Below are positions 1 through 10,900 of a stretch of 64,000 nt of DNA, in pieces. The notes below the pieces were generated by a model, which saw nothing but the letters and a program-made list of their open reading frames with translations, was not told the DNA's origin and did no database searches. This stretch comes from JBBQYA01 sp031412335 (lineage in GTDB: Bacteria; Bacteroidota; Bacteroidia; Sphingobacteriales; Sphingobacteriaceae), in assembly GCA_031412335.1 (NCBI GenBank), contig JANOCT010000016.1, positions 142,505 to 206,504 on the forward strand, read 5' to 3'. The position numbers and the translations under genes were made by a program. Within the stretch, counting starts at the first letter, position 1. Each line of letters starts with the position of its first letter.

Positions 1-1364
1 ATGGAAGTTATACAGGTTTGGTTTATTTAACACCACTAATAGGAGGTTACATTGCTGATAGATACTGGGGAAACCGAAAATCTATATTAGCTGGAGGTTT
101 ACTTATGGCACTAGGGCAGTTTATTTTATTTGCTTGCGGGTCATTATTTCAAACCAATCCAGAGGTTGCTGCACTTTGTTTTTATTCAGGATTAGGAACA
201 GTTATTATTGGTAATGGCTTTTTCAAACCAAACATTTCCAGTATGGTAGGCCAATTATATCGTCCTGGCGATAAAAGAACAGATGCTGCTTACACTATTT
301 TCTATATGGGAATTAATGTAGGAGCTGGTTTAGGTCCATTTGTATGCGGATATTTTGGAGAAACTAATAATATCGCCGATTTCAAATGGGCATTTATGGC
401 TGCAGGAATTGGTATGTTGCTTTCAGTAATCATCCTTACCCTTTTGCAAAATAAATACATTGTAGATCCTGATGGAAATCAATTAGGTGTTTTACCTAAA
501 AATGAAGATGGAAATTTCAAAAAGCAAGCTCCATTAATTACCGTTTTATTAGGTTTATTGGCTTATGCAGCTTTAGCAATTGGAATTTTATACATTGACG
601 TTCAAGTTTTTCCATTTCTTACTCCACTTTTAATTTTTGCTGTATTAGGAATTGGCTACATGATTTTCAGCGATAAATCATTAAATAAAATTGAAAAGGA
701 AAAAATAGCAGTCATATTTATTGTTTCATTTTTCGTTATCTTTTTTTGGTCGGCATTTGAGCAAGCAGGAGCATCTCTTACTTTTTTTGCTGATGAGCAA
801 ACCAACAGAATGGTAGGAACTTATGAAGTTCCAGCTAGTTTTTTCCAATCGTTGAACTCTATATTTGTTATCGTTTTTGCGCCAGTTTTCGCTTGGGTAT
901 GGATTAAACTTGGTCAACGAAATGCAGAACCTGCTTCTCCAACAAAAATGGCAGCTGGTTTAATGCTTCTTTCTATTGGTTATTTAATCATTGCATTTGG
1001 AGTAAAAGATGTAGCCCCAAGTGTAAAAGTAAGTATGATGTGGTTAGTAAGTATGTATGCATTTCATACATTCGGGGAGCTTTGCTTATCACCTATTGGT
1101 TTATCATTGGTCAATAAATTAGCTCCGGTAAGATTTGCCTCTTTATTAATGGCAGTTTGGTTTTTGGCTAACGCCGCTTCCAACAAACTTGCTGGTGTTT
1201 TAAGCAGTTTTTATCCAGATCCTGCAAAACCTTTGCCTGTGCTTATGGGATTTGAAATTAGTAACCTATATCAGTTTTTTATGCTTTTCTGTATTTTTTC
1301 TGCAGTAGCATCTTTAATTTTATTTAGCTTAACAAAAAAGCTACAAAAAATGATGCATCAATAA
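1..1364 (+). CDS. POT-family proton-coupled peptide transporter (5' end cut off)
   Basis: This is a proton-driven di/tripeptide importer of the inner membrane, major facilitator superfamily, POT/PTR2 family. The frame is open from base 3 and reads GSYTGLVYLTPLIGG before any start, so the gene begins upstream of the window; a TTG at 18 is not the real start. The family hallmarks are present: YTxxVYLTPxxGGxxADRxxG near the beginning and the PTR2 signature FYMGINVGAGLGPFVCG around base 300. About 450 residues with many hydrophobic segments are visible, and roughly 50 N-terminal residues are missing compared with usual family members of about 500. An OPT-family transporter follows after 88 bp on the same strand, so the two may be cotranscribed. 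Substrate range cannot be read from the sequence. Confidence 0.93.
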   Translation, partial: GSYTGLVYLTPLIGGYIADRYWGNRKSILAGGLLMALGQFILFACGSLFQTNPEVAALCFYSGLGTVIIGNGFFKPNISSMVGQLYRPGDKRTDAAYTIFYMGINVGAGLGPFVCGYFGETNNIADFKWAFMAAGIGMLLSVIILTLLQNKYIVDPDGNQLGVLPKNEDGNFKKQAPLITVLLGLLAYAALAIGILYIDVQVFPFLTPLLIFAVLGIGYMIFSDKSLNKIEKEKIAVIFIVSFFVIFFWSAFEQAGASLTFFADEQTNRMVGTYEVPASFFQSLNSIFVIVFAPVFAWVWIKLGQRNAEPASPTKMAAGLMLLSIGYLIIAFGVKDVAPSVKVSMMWLVSMYAFHTFGELCLSPIGLSLVNKLAPVRFASLLMAVWFLANAASNKLAGVLSSFYPDPAKPLPVLMGFEISNLYQFFMLFCIFSAVASLILFSLTKKLQKMMHQ

Positions 1365-1452
1365 TTAAATAGAAAAATAAGATATTTTTAAAAGTTAAAA
1401 TTCATTTTTTTAATTTACCAATAATCACACAATTCTTCAAACCTATCCTATC

Positions 1453-3516
1453 ATGGCAGAAACACCAATTTCCGAGCACAAACCTTACATAAGTGCAGAT
1501 CAGAATGTAGCTGAATTTACTGTAAAATCCATCTTATTGGGAGTACTATTTGGGGTTATATTTGGTGCGGCAACGGTTTATTTAGCATTAAAAGCTGGAT
1601 TAACGGTATCAGCTTCTATTCCCATTGCTGTATTGGCAATTTCTATAGGTCGTAAATTATTTAAAACAACTATTCTCGAAAACAATATTATTCAAACTAC
1701 TGGTTCAGCTGGTGAATCTATTGCCGCTGGTGTTGTATTTACTTTGCCAGGTTTCTTGTTTTTATCCATCGGAACAGATGGTGTAAGCGTTGGAAATGAA
1801 TTTTTTACCTATTTCAGTATTTTCTTTTTAGCTGCATTTGGGGGTATTTTAGGAACATTAATGATGATTCCATTACGGAAATCATTAATTGTTAAAGAAC
1901 ATGGTGTACTTCCATATCCTGAAGGAACTGCCTGTGCATCAGTTTTAATTGCTGGAGAAAAAGGTGGTGATTTTGCAAAAACTGCTTATTTAGGTTTAGG
2001 AGTTGCTTTAGCTTATGCGATGTTGCAAAAGGTATTTCATATTATTGCTGAAACTCCAACTTGGGCAAGTACTCAAGCCAATAAATTTTTCCCTTCAGCT
2101 ACGGTAAATGGAGAAATAACGCCAGAATATTTAGGAGTTGGGTATATAATTGGCCCTAAAATAGCTGGAGTTTTAGTGGCGGGTGGAGTCTTAGCTTGGT
2201 TAGGTTTAATTCCTTTGCTAGCATCCGTTGTTCCAGCAGAAACTATTGCATTACAACTCATAAAATTAGGTTACCTGAAAGATTTGCTAACACCTGGTGG
2301 ACCAGGTGGCTGGGATCCTGCAACTCAAACTTTTGGAAATACTGCTTCTGCAGTATATAGAGCTTATGTTCGACAAATTGGTGCTGGTGCTGTAGCTGCG
2401 GGTGGTTTTATCACCTTAATAAAAACAATTCCAACCATTATTTCATCCTTTAAAGAAAGTATTGGTTCATTAAAACAAGAAAATAGTGGTGTAATAACAA
2501 AACGAACTGAACAAGATTTATCATTTAAAACCGTAATATTTGGATCACTTGCATTAATTGTTTTAATGGTTGTGCTTCCACAAATTCCAGGAGATTCTAT
2601 TCTAAATAAATTTTTGATTGGCATTTTGGTTATAATTTTTGGGTTTTTCTTTGTTACTGTTTCCAGCCGAATTGTAGGTTTAATTGGTTCGAGTTCTAAT
2701 CCGATTTCGGGTATGACCATCGCAACTTTGATGGGAACCTGTTTAATATTTATTAGCATCGGTTGGACGGGCGTTGCTTACGAGCCAATGGCATTAGTAG
2801 TCGGAGGCATAATTTGTATTGCCGCTGCAAATGCTGGCGCAACTTCACAAGATTTAAAAACAGGATACATAATTGGTGCAACTCCAAAATACCAGCAAAT
2901 AGCGTTATTTATTGGAGCAATTGTTTCTGCGGTTGTAATTGGTATTACCATTAAAATTCTTGACAACCCAACCCCAGATATGTTGGCTCAAGGTATAACC
3001 CATGCAATTGGAAGTGATAAATTTCCAGCTCCACAAGGTACTTTAATGGCAACATTAATCAGAGGTTTATTATCGTTTAATTTAGATTGGCAATTTGTTT
3101 TAGTTGGAGTTTTTCTTTCTATAACCATGGAATTATGCGGAGTGAAATCTTTATCCTTTGCAGTTGGTGCATATTTACCATTATCTACTACACTTCCAAT
3201 TTTTGCAGGCGGTGCACTCAAAGGTTTAGTTGATTGGAAAATGAAGAAAGCAAATGAAAAAGTAGAAGACGAAGAATTAGGCAGAGGTAGTTTGTTTGCT
3301 ACTGGTTTGGTAGCTGGTGGTGCATTGGCAGGTGTTATTGTTGCCTTACTATCAGTGGATGAAGGAATATTTAATGCATTAGCAAAAGTAAATGCAGAAG
3401 AAGGAATAACGAACGCAATAGGTGCTGGTGGTTTCCAATTGTTAGGTTTTGGATTCTTTTTATTAATGGCTTTTATGCTGTATAGAGTTGCAGTTAAGAA
3501 ACCGATTGAAGAATAA
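1453..3516 (+). CDS. OPT-family oligopeptide transporter
   Basis: This is an integral membrane transporter of the OPT family, which imports oligopeptides or, in the YSL branch, metal chelates. The 687-residue protein is hydrophobic almost throughout, with more than a dozen predicted membrane segments. It shows the prokaryotic OPT features AxVYLALKAGLTVSASIPIA near residue 40, the NNIIQTTGSAGES segment near residue 78, and YPEGTACASVL near residue 155. The length fits the bacterial OPT branch. The start follows POT by 88 bp, and a strong terminator lies 24 bp after the stop, so POT-OPT may form a unit. The pairing with a POT transporter favours a peptide-uptake role, but that is inference from context. 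Confidence 0.92.
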   Translation: MAETPISEHKPYISADQNVAEFTVKSILLGVLFGVIFGAATVYLALKAGLTVSASIPIAVLAISIGRKLFKTTILENNIIQTTGSAGESIAAGVVFTLPGFLFLSIGTDGVSVGNEFFTYFSIFFLAAFGGILGTLMMIPLRKSLIVKEHGVLPYPEGTACASVLIAGEKGGDFAKTAYLGLGVALAYAMLQKVFHIIAETPTWASTQANKFFPSATVNGEITPEYLGVGYIIGPKIAGVLVAGGVLAWLGLIPLLASVVPAETIALQLIKLGYLKDLLTPGGPGGWDPATQTFGNTASAVYRAYVRQIGAGAVAAGGFITLIKTIPTIISSFKESIGSLKQENSGVITKRTEQDLSFKTVIFGSLALIVLMVVLPQIPGDSILNKFLIGILVIIFGFFFVTVSSRIVGLIGSSSNPISGMTIATLMGTCLIFISIGWTGVAYEPMALVVGGIICIAAANAGATSQDLKTGYIIGATPKYQQIALFIGAIVSAVVIGITIKILDNPTPDMLAQGITHAIGSDKFPAPQGTLMATLIRGLLSFNLDWQFVLVGVFLSITMELCGVKSLSFAVGAYLPLSTTLPIFAGGALKGLVDWKMKKANEKVEDEELGRGSLFATGLVAGGALAGVIVALLSVDEGIFNALAKVNAEEGITNAIGAGGFQLLGFGFFLLMAFMLYRVAVKKPIEE

Positions 3517-3540
3517 AATTTTACATTTATTTTAGTAGAG

Positions 3541-3575
3541 AATGCCTTTCAGCAAAACTGGAAGGCATTTTTTTA
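3541..3575 (+). terminator. Rho-independent terminator after the OPT gene
   Basis: A 12-bp stem (3541-3552 with 3558-3569, one G-T wobble) encloses a 5-base CAAAA loop and is followed by a run of T. It sits 24 bp after the OPT stop codon, as expected for the end of the transporter transcript. Confidence 0.88.
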
Positions 3576-3733
3576 TAATTATTTATTTGGGCTTATATAA
3601 CCACTAAAATTTTTTCTACTATAAATCTCTTCTCGTAAGCACAATTTTAATTTCTCAATCAATTAATAAACATAGTATGCTAGTGATCTGTACGTAAAGA
3701 ATTTGCTACTTTTTTATTTTTTTAAAGCTCAAA

Positions 3734-3764
3734 TTTGTATTTTATATTTATTGCTCTATATTTA
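3734..3764 (+). promoter_or_regulatory. Bacteroidota-type promoter for the OsmC gene
   Basis: TTTG at 3734-3737 is followed after exactly 19 bases by TATATTTA at 3757-3764, one base off the Bacteroidota TAnnTTTG -7 box. Transcription would begin near 3771, about 11 bases before the GTG start at 3782. The rest of the gap from 3576 to 3733 is AT-rich and shows nothing else recognisable. Confidence 0.5.
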
Positions 3765-3781
3765 AAACATATAATAAAGCA

Positions 3782-4180
3782 GTGAAAAATAAAACAACCA
3801 TCGAGGCAATTATTCATAATACGCCATACAAAACCACCATACAAGCCGGAAATCATACTTTAACCAGCGATGAGCCTATCGAGAACGGAGGAAAAGATAA
3901 AGGCTTCAATCCGTTTGAGTTGTTACTTTCTTCTTTAGGTTCGTGTATGGCAATTACCATGAAAATGTACGCAGAACGAAAAGATTGGGATATTGGGGAG
4001 GTGAAAGTAGAATTAGCAATGGAAAAAGAAGGGGAGTATACAGTGATTAATAGAAAAGTAACTTTTTCAGATGATTTGACTGCTGAACAACAAAAACGCT
4101 TGAAACAAATTGCCAACGCTTGCCCAATTCATAAAATACTTACTACTAAAACGGTCATCAGTTCGTTGAAAGAGGTTTAG
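3782..4180 (+). CDS. OsmC-family protein
   Basis: OsmC/Ohr-type proteins are small cytoplasmic enzymes that reduce organic hydroperoxides through two conserved cysteines; some members have other or unknown roles. This 132-residue protein has the conserved NPFELLLSSLGSCMAITM block with one cysteine near residue 57, and CPIHKIL with the second cysteine near residue 119, so both redox cysteines are kept. The start is GTG, since no upstream ATG fits and the N-terminus matches the family. It lies alone between a promoter-like site and a terminator, so it is probably monocistronic. It belongs to the YhfA-like side of the family rather than to classic Ohr, but that distinction is uncertain. Confidence 0.88.
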   Translation: MKNKTTIEAIIHNTPYKTTIQAGNHTLTSDEPIENGGKDKGFNPFELLLSSLGSCMAITMKMYAERKDWDIGEVKVELAMEKEGEYTVINRKVTFSDDLTAEQQKRLKQIANACPIHKILTTKTVISSLKEV

Positions 4181-4230
4181 ATAATAAAATCTAAAATAAT
4201 TTCAAAAAAGAGAACAGAATAAATAGCGAA

Positions 4231-4256
4231 AATTAAAACTCAGTTGAGTTTTAATT
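4231..4256 (+). other. Perfect inverted repeat after the OsmC gene
   Basis: Eleven bases at 4231-4241 pair perfectly with 4246-4256 around an AGTT loop, 50 bp after the OsmC stop. There is no T run directly after it, so it is either a weak terminator, an mRNA 3'-end stabilising hairpin or an operator. The choice cannot be made from sequence. Confidence 0.45.
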
Positions 4257-4303
4257 CATTCCGATTTGCCGTTTTCAAATAACAGGATATCTTGGCTTCT
4301 CAC

Positions 4304-4343
4304 AAAAAAAGCGCGAATCTTTTTCAAGATTCGCGCTTTTTTA
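4304..4343. terminator. Bidirectional terminator between convergent genes
   Basis: A GC-rich 11-bp stem (4311-4321 with 4326-4336) is flanked by an A run on the left and a T run on the right, so it can end transcription in both directions. It lies between the OsmC gene on the plus strand and the T9SS type B gene on the minus strand, which ends at 4361. Confidence 0.9.
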
Positions 4344-4360
4344 ATAATTAGCAAGTTGAA

Positions 4361-7300
4361 CTATCTAAGCAGTGTAATACTACCAGTTTTCTGTTGCGCT
4401 TTAGATTTAAGGACGTAGAAGTAAGTACCATCGGCTTTTTCGTCCCCATCCCAACGGAATGCAGGATCAGTACTTTCAAATACTTTTTTGCCCCAACGAT
4501 CGAAGATTAAGAAACTAAATTCAGTATCGCAGAAAATGGCAAACTTCTCAACAATGCTGTACTGATCGTTTTTACCATCACCGTTTGGAGTAAACACGTT
4601 GGGAACATCGTCATTCTTTTCATTTCCGGTTATCACTTTTACATACACCACTTTAGTTACTGTATCCGAAACACAATCGCCATAAAAACTTTTGAAAGTA
4701 ACGGTGTAAGCTTCTTCTCGTAGATTAGCACATTCGGTTTGCCAGCTAAGTTGTCCCTCAGCTTTTCCTTCAGCATTCGGATTGTTGGTAAAAACAGCAG
4801 GATTTGGACTAAAATTAAACAAATCAGAGCTGGCAGAAATAATAACGCCACTACTAGAAATCTCGTTTTGCGAAGTAATAAGAGTAGATAGCATAGAACC
4901 AGCAATCACCTTGACAGTATCATTGTTCACCGTAGGATCATCAACAGTAATAGTAGGAATGTATGCAGGATTTTCGATTACTTTCAGATTATAAATATAA
5001 ACGGTAGAATCAGAAAAAGGACAAGCAAAATCGCGTACCACAAACCGAACTACATACGCAGTATCGTTTACTAACGCACAATCGGGTGTCCAAGTAAAAG
5101 AAGCATTTGCAGTATCAATGGTAACTTGCGAACTGGTAGTAAATACCGGCTTATTAATAATTAAAGGATTGTTGTACAAATCAGAAGTGGAAGAAATTTC
5201 TAAAATCTGTCCACTTTGCAAATCGGTAGCAGCAAAATTTAGTACGAATTCATCTTTGTAATAAAGATCTTGATTAATGATAGTTGCAGGAACATCAACC
5301 AATGTAGGAGCATCATTCGGTGCTGGAATAATGGTAATTTCTAATGTCACTTTCGTTGTATCGGGAAAAGGACAAAGATCATCAAATGTTAAAAATTCAA
5401 TGAGGTATGGAATGGTGCCAGCGTTTTCACATCGGGTGTTCCACTCGAAACTAGCAGTAGCTTTATTTATTCCAGAGTCTGCTGTAAAGGTAGGACCATT
5501 GAAAAAAGTGGAAGAAAACACATCTGGTGAAGTAACAGACCTAGCTAAAATTTTAACGAAATTATACTTGGTATCATCATCATCTGAGGTGAAATTTAAC
5601 GTGTATTGATCTCCCGCATTTACATTAACCTTTATAGGGCTTGATCCAAAAGAAAATAAAGGATTATCATTATCTTCTCGCTCCACTAAAATAAAATAGG
5701 TTCGCTTGTTGGTATCTACTGGGCAACCATTATCATAGGTAGTAATAATCAATTTATACGGAACGGTATCCGCTTCTGTACAATCGGGTGTCCAACTAAA
5801 TACCGAAGTTGCAGAATCTAAGGCACCAACCACATTGGCAAATGTTGCAGGATTTACAGAACCGGCAAAAGCAGTCAGGTCTGCTTCCAGATTAATGATG
5901 TTGTACACATCACCTGTATCTCTTACCGTAATTGGAAGACTTAACGTTTCACCTACTTTAACTTTAATAATATCACCAGGAGGGGAAATAGAAGAAATAA
6001 CAGGGCCAGCGTTGAAAGGCGAATCCACATAAATCAATAAAAAATAAAAGCTAGAATCGCTTGCAGAATTGGGACAAGGCAAATCTCGAACTTTGAATTT
6101 AACGAGGTAAGGAGTTTCACGAATATCTGCACAAGTAGTTTGCCATTCAAACCTAACGCGCGTTTGATTTACAGCCTGATTTAGGTTTAACGTAACCCTC
6201 GAAAACCGATCCGGATCATCTCTCAAATCTCCTTCAAAGGTAACAAATGGCACATTCTTGATATTGGAATCGAGGGCAAAAAACTCTAGCAAATTGGTTT
6301 TCTGATCTCCTTTTACACGAATTTCAGTAACAAGTGGTTGAGTGTTAAGCGGTGTATCGGTACCCAAAGAAAAGTAAGGTCTATTGTTATCTCTAGCTCT
6401 CACAAAAATAAACACATTGATGGTATCAATAAAAGGAGAGGGGCAGGTATTATCGCGAGAAATAATGGTAAATCGATAAGCACTATCCGAAATGGAATTA
6501 CACGGAGGCGTCCAATTAAAGAGAGCAGTAACTTGTGGTCCGGTTTGATTAATGGTATCAGATGTACCCGGCAAACCACCGCCAGTACCAAAAACAGCAC
6601 CAAAGTTAAAGGGATAATTAGCACCAGACACAGCCTCTGTCCTTACAATAATACTATCCTTCGGATCATCTTTAATGGTAAAGCGAACTTCCCGTTCCTC
6701 TTCTGCAAAAAACTCATATTCAATTCGGGTTGTACTATTCTGATCATCCGATGCGATAGGTGGGCTTTCTGTGTTTTCGAAAACTTGAAACTGAAATTCT
6801 CGCCGGATTTCTCCGATTTTTACACCTGATATAGGGTCATAATGACTAACTCTAATTGCAAAAAGGTATTTTCCTGATATTAATGGAGTGAAAGCAATAT
6901 CACCATTTAAGACATTAATCATATCTAATGCGTCAGAGGGAAGAGAATTTAAATAATTAAAAAATAATGAATATCCAGGATTAAAAGGAACAGGTGCATC
7001 AGCTTGATTGTTAGTTCCTGGCAAAAGCGGAGATATGATATCATAAGATAAAGAATCGTTATCTAATTGAGTAGCTAAATAGTTTTGTTTAAATTGTTTA
7101 CCTTCTAAAGCAAATGTAATTGGATCTTTATTAAATTTTGGAGAATCATATCCTGGATAAAGAGCCAATGATGGAAATTCCATGTAATATTGAGCATCAG
7201 TATTATCTCCAGCATAATTAATTAAACCTTGATTTCTTGCAAAATCTTCAAACCAAATATAATACCCAGTTGCAGAATTGTAATTTGACGGTAATAAAGT

Positions 7301-7645
7301 TAGCCTAATTGTACTTAGAATACCTACTTCAACTTCTTGTAAAATATTATTAGGAACACAATCTTCATCATCATATTGAATATCAAAAATCGGTGGTATT
7401 AAATTGGCAGTTATACTTAATTTTGAAGCTCCATTCGATTTTTGATTTATTCCACCAACTAGGCTTGCAGGAACTGGAGGGCCACCAGATTTATCTCTAA
7501 AATATCTTAAAGTAATTATGTAACTATTAACATTTCCAACTACTGGTGCATGCCTCATAGTAATCTCACCACCAACAATGTGGGATGCAAAACCTGAAAC
7601 ACCAAAAAATAAAAAGCAAGTTAAAAAGTAAATTTTTTTCATCAT
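4361..7645 (-). CDS. Large secreted protein with T9SS type B sorting domain
   Basis: This 1094-residue protein is secreted: MMKKIYFLTCFLFFGVSGFA is a clean Sec signal peptide, cut before SHIVGGE. The last 80 residues form a T9SS type B (gliding CHU_C) domain with NVFTPNGDGKND, FDRWGKKVFES and a DGTYFYVL ending, so it should cross the outer membrane by type IX secretion. Between them lie about six Ig-like units of 110-130 residues. Each carries a W-x-P/T-x-C motif and a second cysteine about 25-30 residues later (for example FNWTPPC...DNTC and FEWQTTC...LPC), which suggests one disulphide per unit. No catalytic motif was recognised. A structural, adhesive or matrix role is an inference. It is divergent from the giant protein gene at 7952, with its own promoter. 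Confidence 0.88.
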   Translation of the reverse strand: MMKKIYFLTCFLFFGVSGFASHIVGGEITMRHAPVVGNVNSYIITLRYFRDKSGGPPVPASLVGGINQKSNGASKLSITANLIPPIFDIQYDDEDCVPNNILQEVEVGILSTIRLTLLPSNYNSATGYYIWFEDFARNQGLINYAGDNTDAQYYMEFPSLALYPGYDSPKFNKDPITFALEGKQFKQNYLATQLDNDSLSYDIISPLLPGTNNQADAPVPFNPGYSLFFNYLNSLPSDALDMINVLNGDIAFTPLISGKYLFAIRVSHYDPISGVKIGEIRREFQFQVFENTESPPIASDDQNSTTRIEYEFFAEEEREVRFTIKDDPKDSIIVRTEAVSGANYPFNFGAVFGTGGGLPGTSDTINQTGPQVTALFNWTPPCNSISDSAYRFTIISRDNTCPSPFIDTINVFIFVRARDNNRPYFSLGTDTPLNTQPLVTEIRVKGDQKTNLLEFFALDSNIKNVPFVTFEGDLRDDPDRFSRVTLNLNQAVNQTRVRFEWQTTCADIRETPYLVKFKVRDLPCPNSASDSSFYFLLIYVDSPFNAGPVISSISPPGDIIKVKVGETLSLPITVRDTGDVYNIINLEADLTAFAGSVNPATFANVVGALDSATSVFSWTPDCTEADTVPYKLIITTYDNGCPVDTNKRTYFILVEREDNDNPLFSFGSSPIKVNVNAGDQYTLNFTSDDDDTKYNFVKILARSVTSPDVFSSTFFNGPTFTADSGINKATASFEWNTRCENAGTIPYLIEFLTFDDLCPFPDTTKVTLEITIIPAPNDAPTLVDVPATIINQDLYYKDEFVLNFAATDLQSGQILEISSTSDLYNNPLIINKPVFTTSSQVTIDTANASFTWTPDCALVNDTAYVVRFVVRDFACPFSDSTVYIYNLKVIENPAYIPTITVDDPTVNNDTVKVIAGSMLSTLITSQNEISSSGVIISASSDLFNFSPNPAVFTNNPNAEGKAEGQLSWQTECANLREEAYTVTFKSFYGDCVSDTVTKVVYVKVITGNEKNDDVPNVFTPNGDGKNDQYSIVEKFAIFCDTEFSFLIFDRWGKKVFESTDPAFRWDGDEKADGTYFYVLKSKAQQKTGSITLLR

Positions 7646-7691
7646 AAGAATCGTATTGGTAAAAAAATAAAGAAAATGTGATGTCAGATTC

Positions 7692-7723
7692 CAAATGTAA
7701 ACTATAAATTGGAATTTTTCAAA
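7692..7723 (-). promoter_or_regulatory. Bacteroidota-type promoter for the type B T9SS protein
   Basis: Read on the minus strand, TTTG (7723-7720) is followed after 20 bases by TACATTTG (7699-7692), a full match to the TAnnTTTG -7 box. Transcription would start near 7685, giving a leader of about 40 bases. The rest of the 306-bp gap between the divergent genes is AT-rich, and I see no equally good promoter for the plus-strand gene. Confidence 0.55.
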
Positions 7724-7951
7724 ATGGAAACATAGAAAATTAAAACTTTACATTTTACGTATATAGTTTAGCAAGCAATTTTTTAACCCTGAAATCAAGA
7801 AACATTTTTTTTAATTAAGAAAGTTGCAAATGATATAGGAATTTAAAATTTTCCAATCAGATTTTACTAATTCATTTTTTTACCCTATTTTGCTGAAGTT
7901 TTCACATTAATTTTAAGTCTTTCTAATTCTATTCTAAATAATTTATACCGT

Positions 7952-10900
7952 ATGATGCGTAAATTTACACCTGCTTCCATCACTACCTCTCTACCTAAAA
8001 CATTACTAACCTTACTTTTACTGGTTGCTTTTTCAGATTTTGTTAAAGCACAATATTGCCTTTCAAGAGCCACAAATCCTGCGGATTCTGATATTGGTCA
8101 AGTAATTTTTGGTACCTTAAGTAATGGTACACCATTACCAGCATTATCAAATCCTAATGGCAATCCAGCTGGCTATGCAGATTTTACGGCATTGCCTGCA
8201 CCAGTGGTATCGTTAGGTCAAGTAGTTCCTATTTCTGTTTCTTATGTTTCAGTTTCACCAAACCCATTTTCGGCGCAAGCAAAAGCTTATATTGATTATA
8301 ACAATGATGGAGATTTTACGGATGCGGGTGAAGAAGTATTTTCTGGAAATACAAGCAACGGATCTTTTACCACGAGTGGAAATGTAACCATACCTCCCAC
8401 TGCCAATGTTGGTGTTACCAGATTACGAGTGGTTTTATCTGAAGGTAGTGTTTCAGGACCATGTGGTAATTATACGTATGGCGAAACTGAGGACTATTCA
8501 ATTGAATTAGTAACAACTCTTTTTGCTGATGATATTGGAGTTACAAGTTTAGAAGCTCCACTGCCTCCGGTTGCTGGTACTAATATTCTACTGAGAGTAA
8601 GAATGAGAAACTATGGATATAACTCTTTGACCAATGCAGTTATTACTTATACCATAAATGGAGGTGCTCCTGTTGATTTTAATTATACTGGCCCCTCTTT
8701 AGCATCTAATACAATTTCCAATATTATCACATTGGGCAATTTTAGTCCTGCTGCTAGTGATGTTGTAAGAGTTTTTACGCAAAAACCAAATTCTCCAATT
8801 AATCAAGATCCAAATACTGTTAATGATACATTAATCTTCAAAATTTGTAGTGGTGGAATTCCTTTAATTGGCACAAAAACCATTGGAGGACTTAATCCAG
8901 ATTACCCCAAAATTATTGACGCAGTAAGTGCTTTGCAATGTAATGGAATATCTGGTCCAGTTACTTTTAACATTCGTCCAGGAGTTTATAATGAAAGAAT
9001 TTTCTTAACCCCAGTAACAGGATCTTCGTCAACCAACACGATTATATTCACAACAGCTGGTACTGCTAAAGATGTAATTATCAACGGAACTTTTGGAAAT
9101 ACCATTCATTTAAACGGTGCTGATTATGTTACTATCAAAAATTTGATTGTATTAAATAAAGGAATTTTTGAAGGAGCAGGAATTTTACTTTCTAACCAAG
9201 CTGATTTTAACACCATTGAAAATAATGTGGTGCGTGTTGATTCAACTTCAAAAGAAGCAAAATTCGTAGGAATAGGAGCCTTAACTGGTTTTGTGGGCAA
9301 TTTAGCAGGAAATCATGCTAATAATACGATTGTGAAAGATAATGTTATTGTTGGTGGCTCTTGGGGTATTTACTTCACTGGATTAAATACAACTACTAGA
9401 GGAATTTTAAATACCATAACAGGCAATACAATTACCAAAGCATATAATGCAGGCATTTTTACATTGTTCAACAATGGAATTGATGTTATAAATAATAAAG
9501 TGAGATTGAGGGAAGAAAGTAGTTCTTCGTCTACAGGTATTAGTATTAATAGTTGTAGTTTTAATTTAACTAAAAATACAGTGGTTCGGCGTAATTATGT
9601 TACCAATGCCAGTTTAAATGGGATTATTGTAAATACAGTTTTAGGGATTTCAGCGGCTAATTCTGCTGATTTTTCCAATAATATGGTTGCTGGAGGGTTT
9701 AAGAGTAATTCAACTGAAGTAACTGCAATTCCAACTGGAATTTCTGTTAGTGCTTCTAGCTTCATTAATTTTTATTACAACTCTGTAAATATGGATGCTC
9801 CATCGGCATCTTCAAGAGCATTTTTTCAAACTGGTGGAGCCAATTTGAGAATTGCTGGAAACGTGTTTTCAAACGATTCGGTGGGGGTTGCTTATTTTAT
9901 AAGTACACCAGCTGCCATTACTCAAAGCGAATTCAATAATTATTTTAGTGCACAAGGTCAATTTTTTGGTTTATGGAATAATATCGGTTATTCTGATATA
10001 AGTGATTTAGCCTTAATAAATGGAAAAGAGACTGGTTCCATAAAAGTAGATCCTCAATTTTTTGGATTTGATGATTTGCATACGAATAATCCTTTATTGG
10101 ATGCAACTGGGCCAAATTTAATAAGTGTTCCAGATGATTATGATGGTCAAGCTCGTTCTACACTTTCACCAAGTGATTTTGGTGCAGATGCATTTTTACG
10201 ATATCTGGATGATTTAGCGGTTGTTGATATTTCTCCAAAAACTTTAAAAATAGGAGCTAATGCTATCGATTTTACTGTAAAAAACTTTGGAGTAAATCCA
10301 AGAACTGGAACATGTTTTTATCGGATTAGACTTAACGGAGTTAATACTACTATTAATAAAGAATTTATATTTTCATCAACAACATCAACTCCTCCAGTAT
10401 TACCACTTCAACCAGGCGAATCTAGGGTGTTTTCTTTCAATTTGCCAGCAGATTTATTAAACATTACTGCCTTAGGTACTTACGAAGTTTGCGTTCTTCC
10501 AGTGTTAAGTGGTGGTTGTGCAGGAGAAGATAATATTAGTAATGATAAGTTTTGTGTAACAGTATGCACAGGTAAAGAAGGAGATTTATTAGTTGGGCCT
10601 ACTAGAACGTACAAAAAAATTCAAGAAGCATTAGACGAACTTGTCTGTGGTATTGCTGGAAAAGTAACCATCAAAATGGATCCAGGAACGTATAATGAAC
10701 AATTGCTGATTAATAAATATGTTAATTCATCTAATGTTAATAATGTAACATTAACTTCTGCAACTGGTAATGCAGCTGATGTAATTATCAAATCAAGTGG
10801 TATTTCAGCAGTAAATCATGCAACCGTTATTTTTAACGGTACCAAAGACATCGTTTTATCTAAATTAACAATTGTAAATGAAGGTGTTAATTTTGGTTCG

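Noticed and set aside
2364..2759. 131-codon open frame on the minus strand inside the OPT gene
   Set aside because: It lies fully inside a well-supported gene on the other strand; its composition is a mirror of transporter codons, and it shows no family motif.
6338..6829. 163-codon plus-strand frame inside the type B T9SS gene
   Set aside because: It is the opposite-strand shadow of the Ig-like repeats, with no motif, no promoter and no start context.
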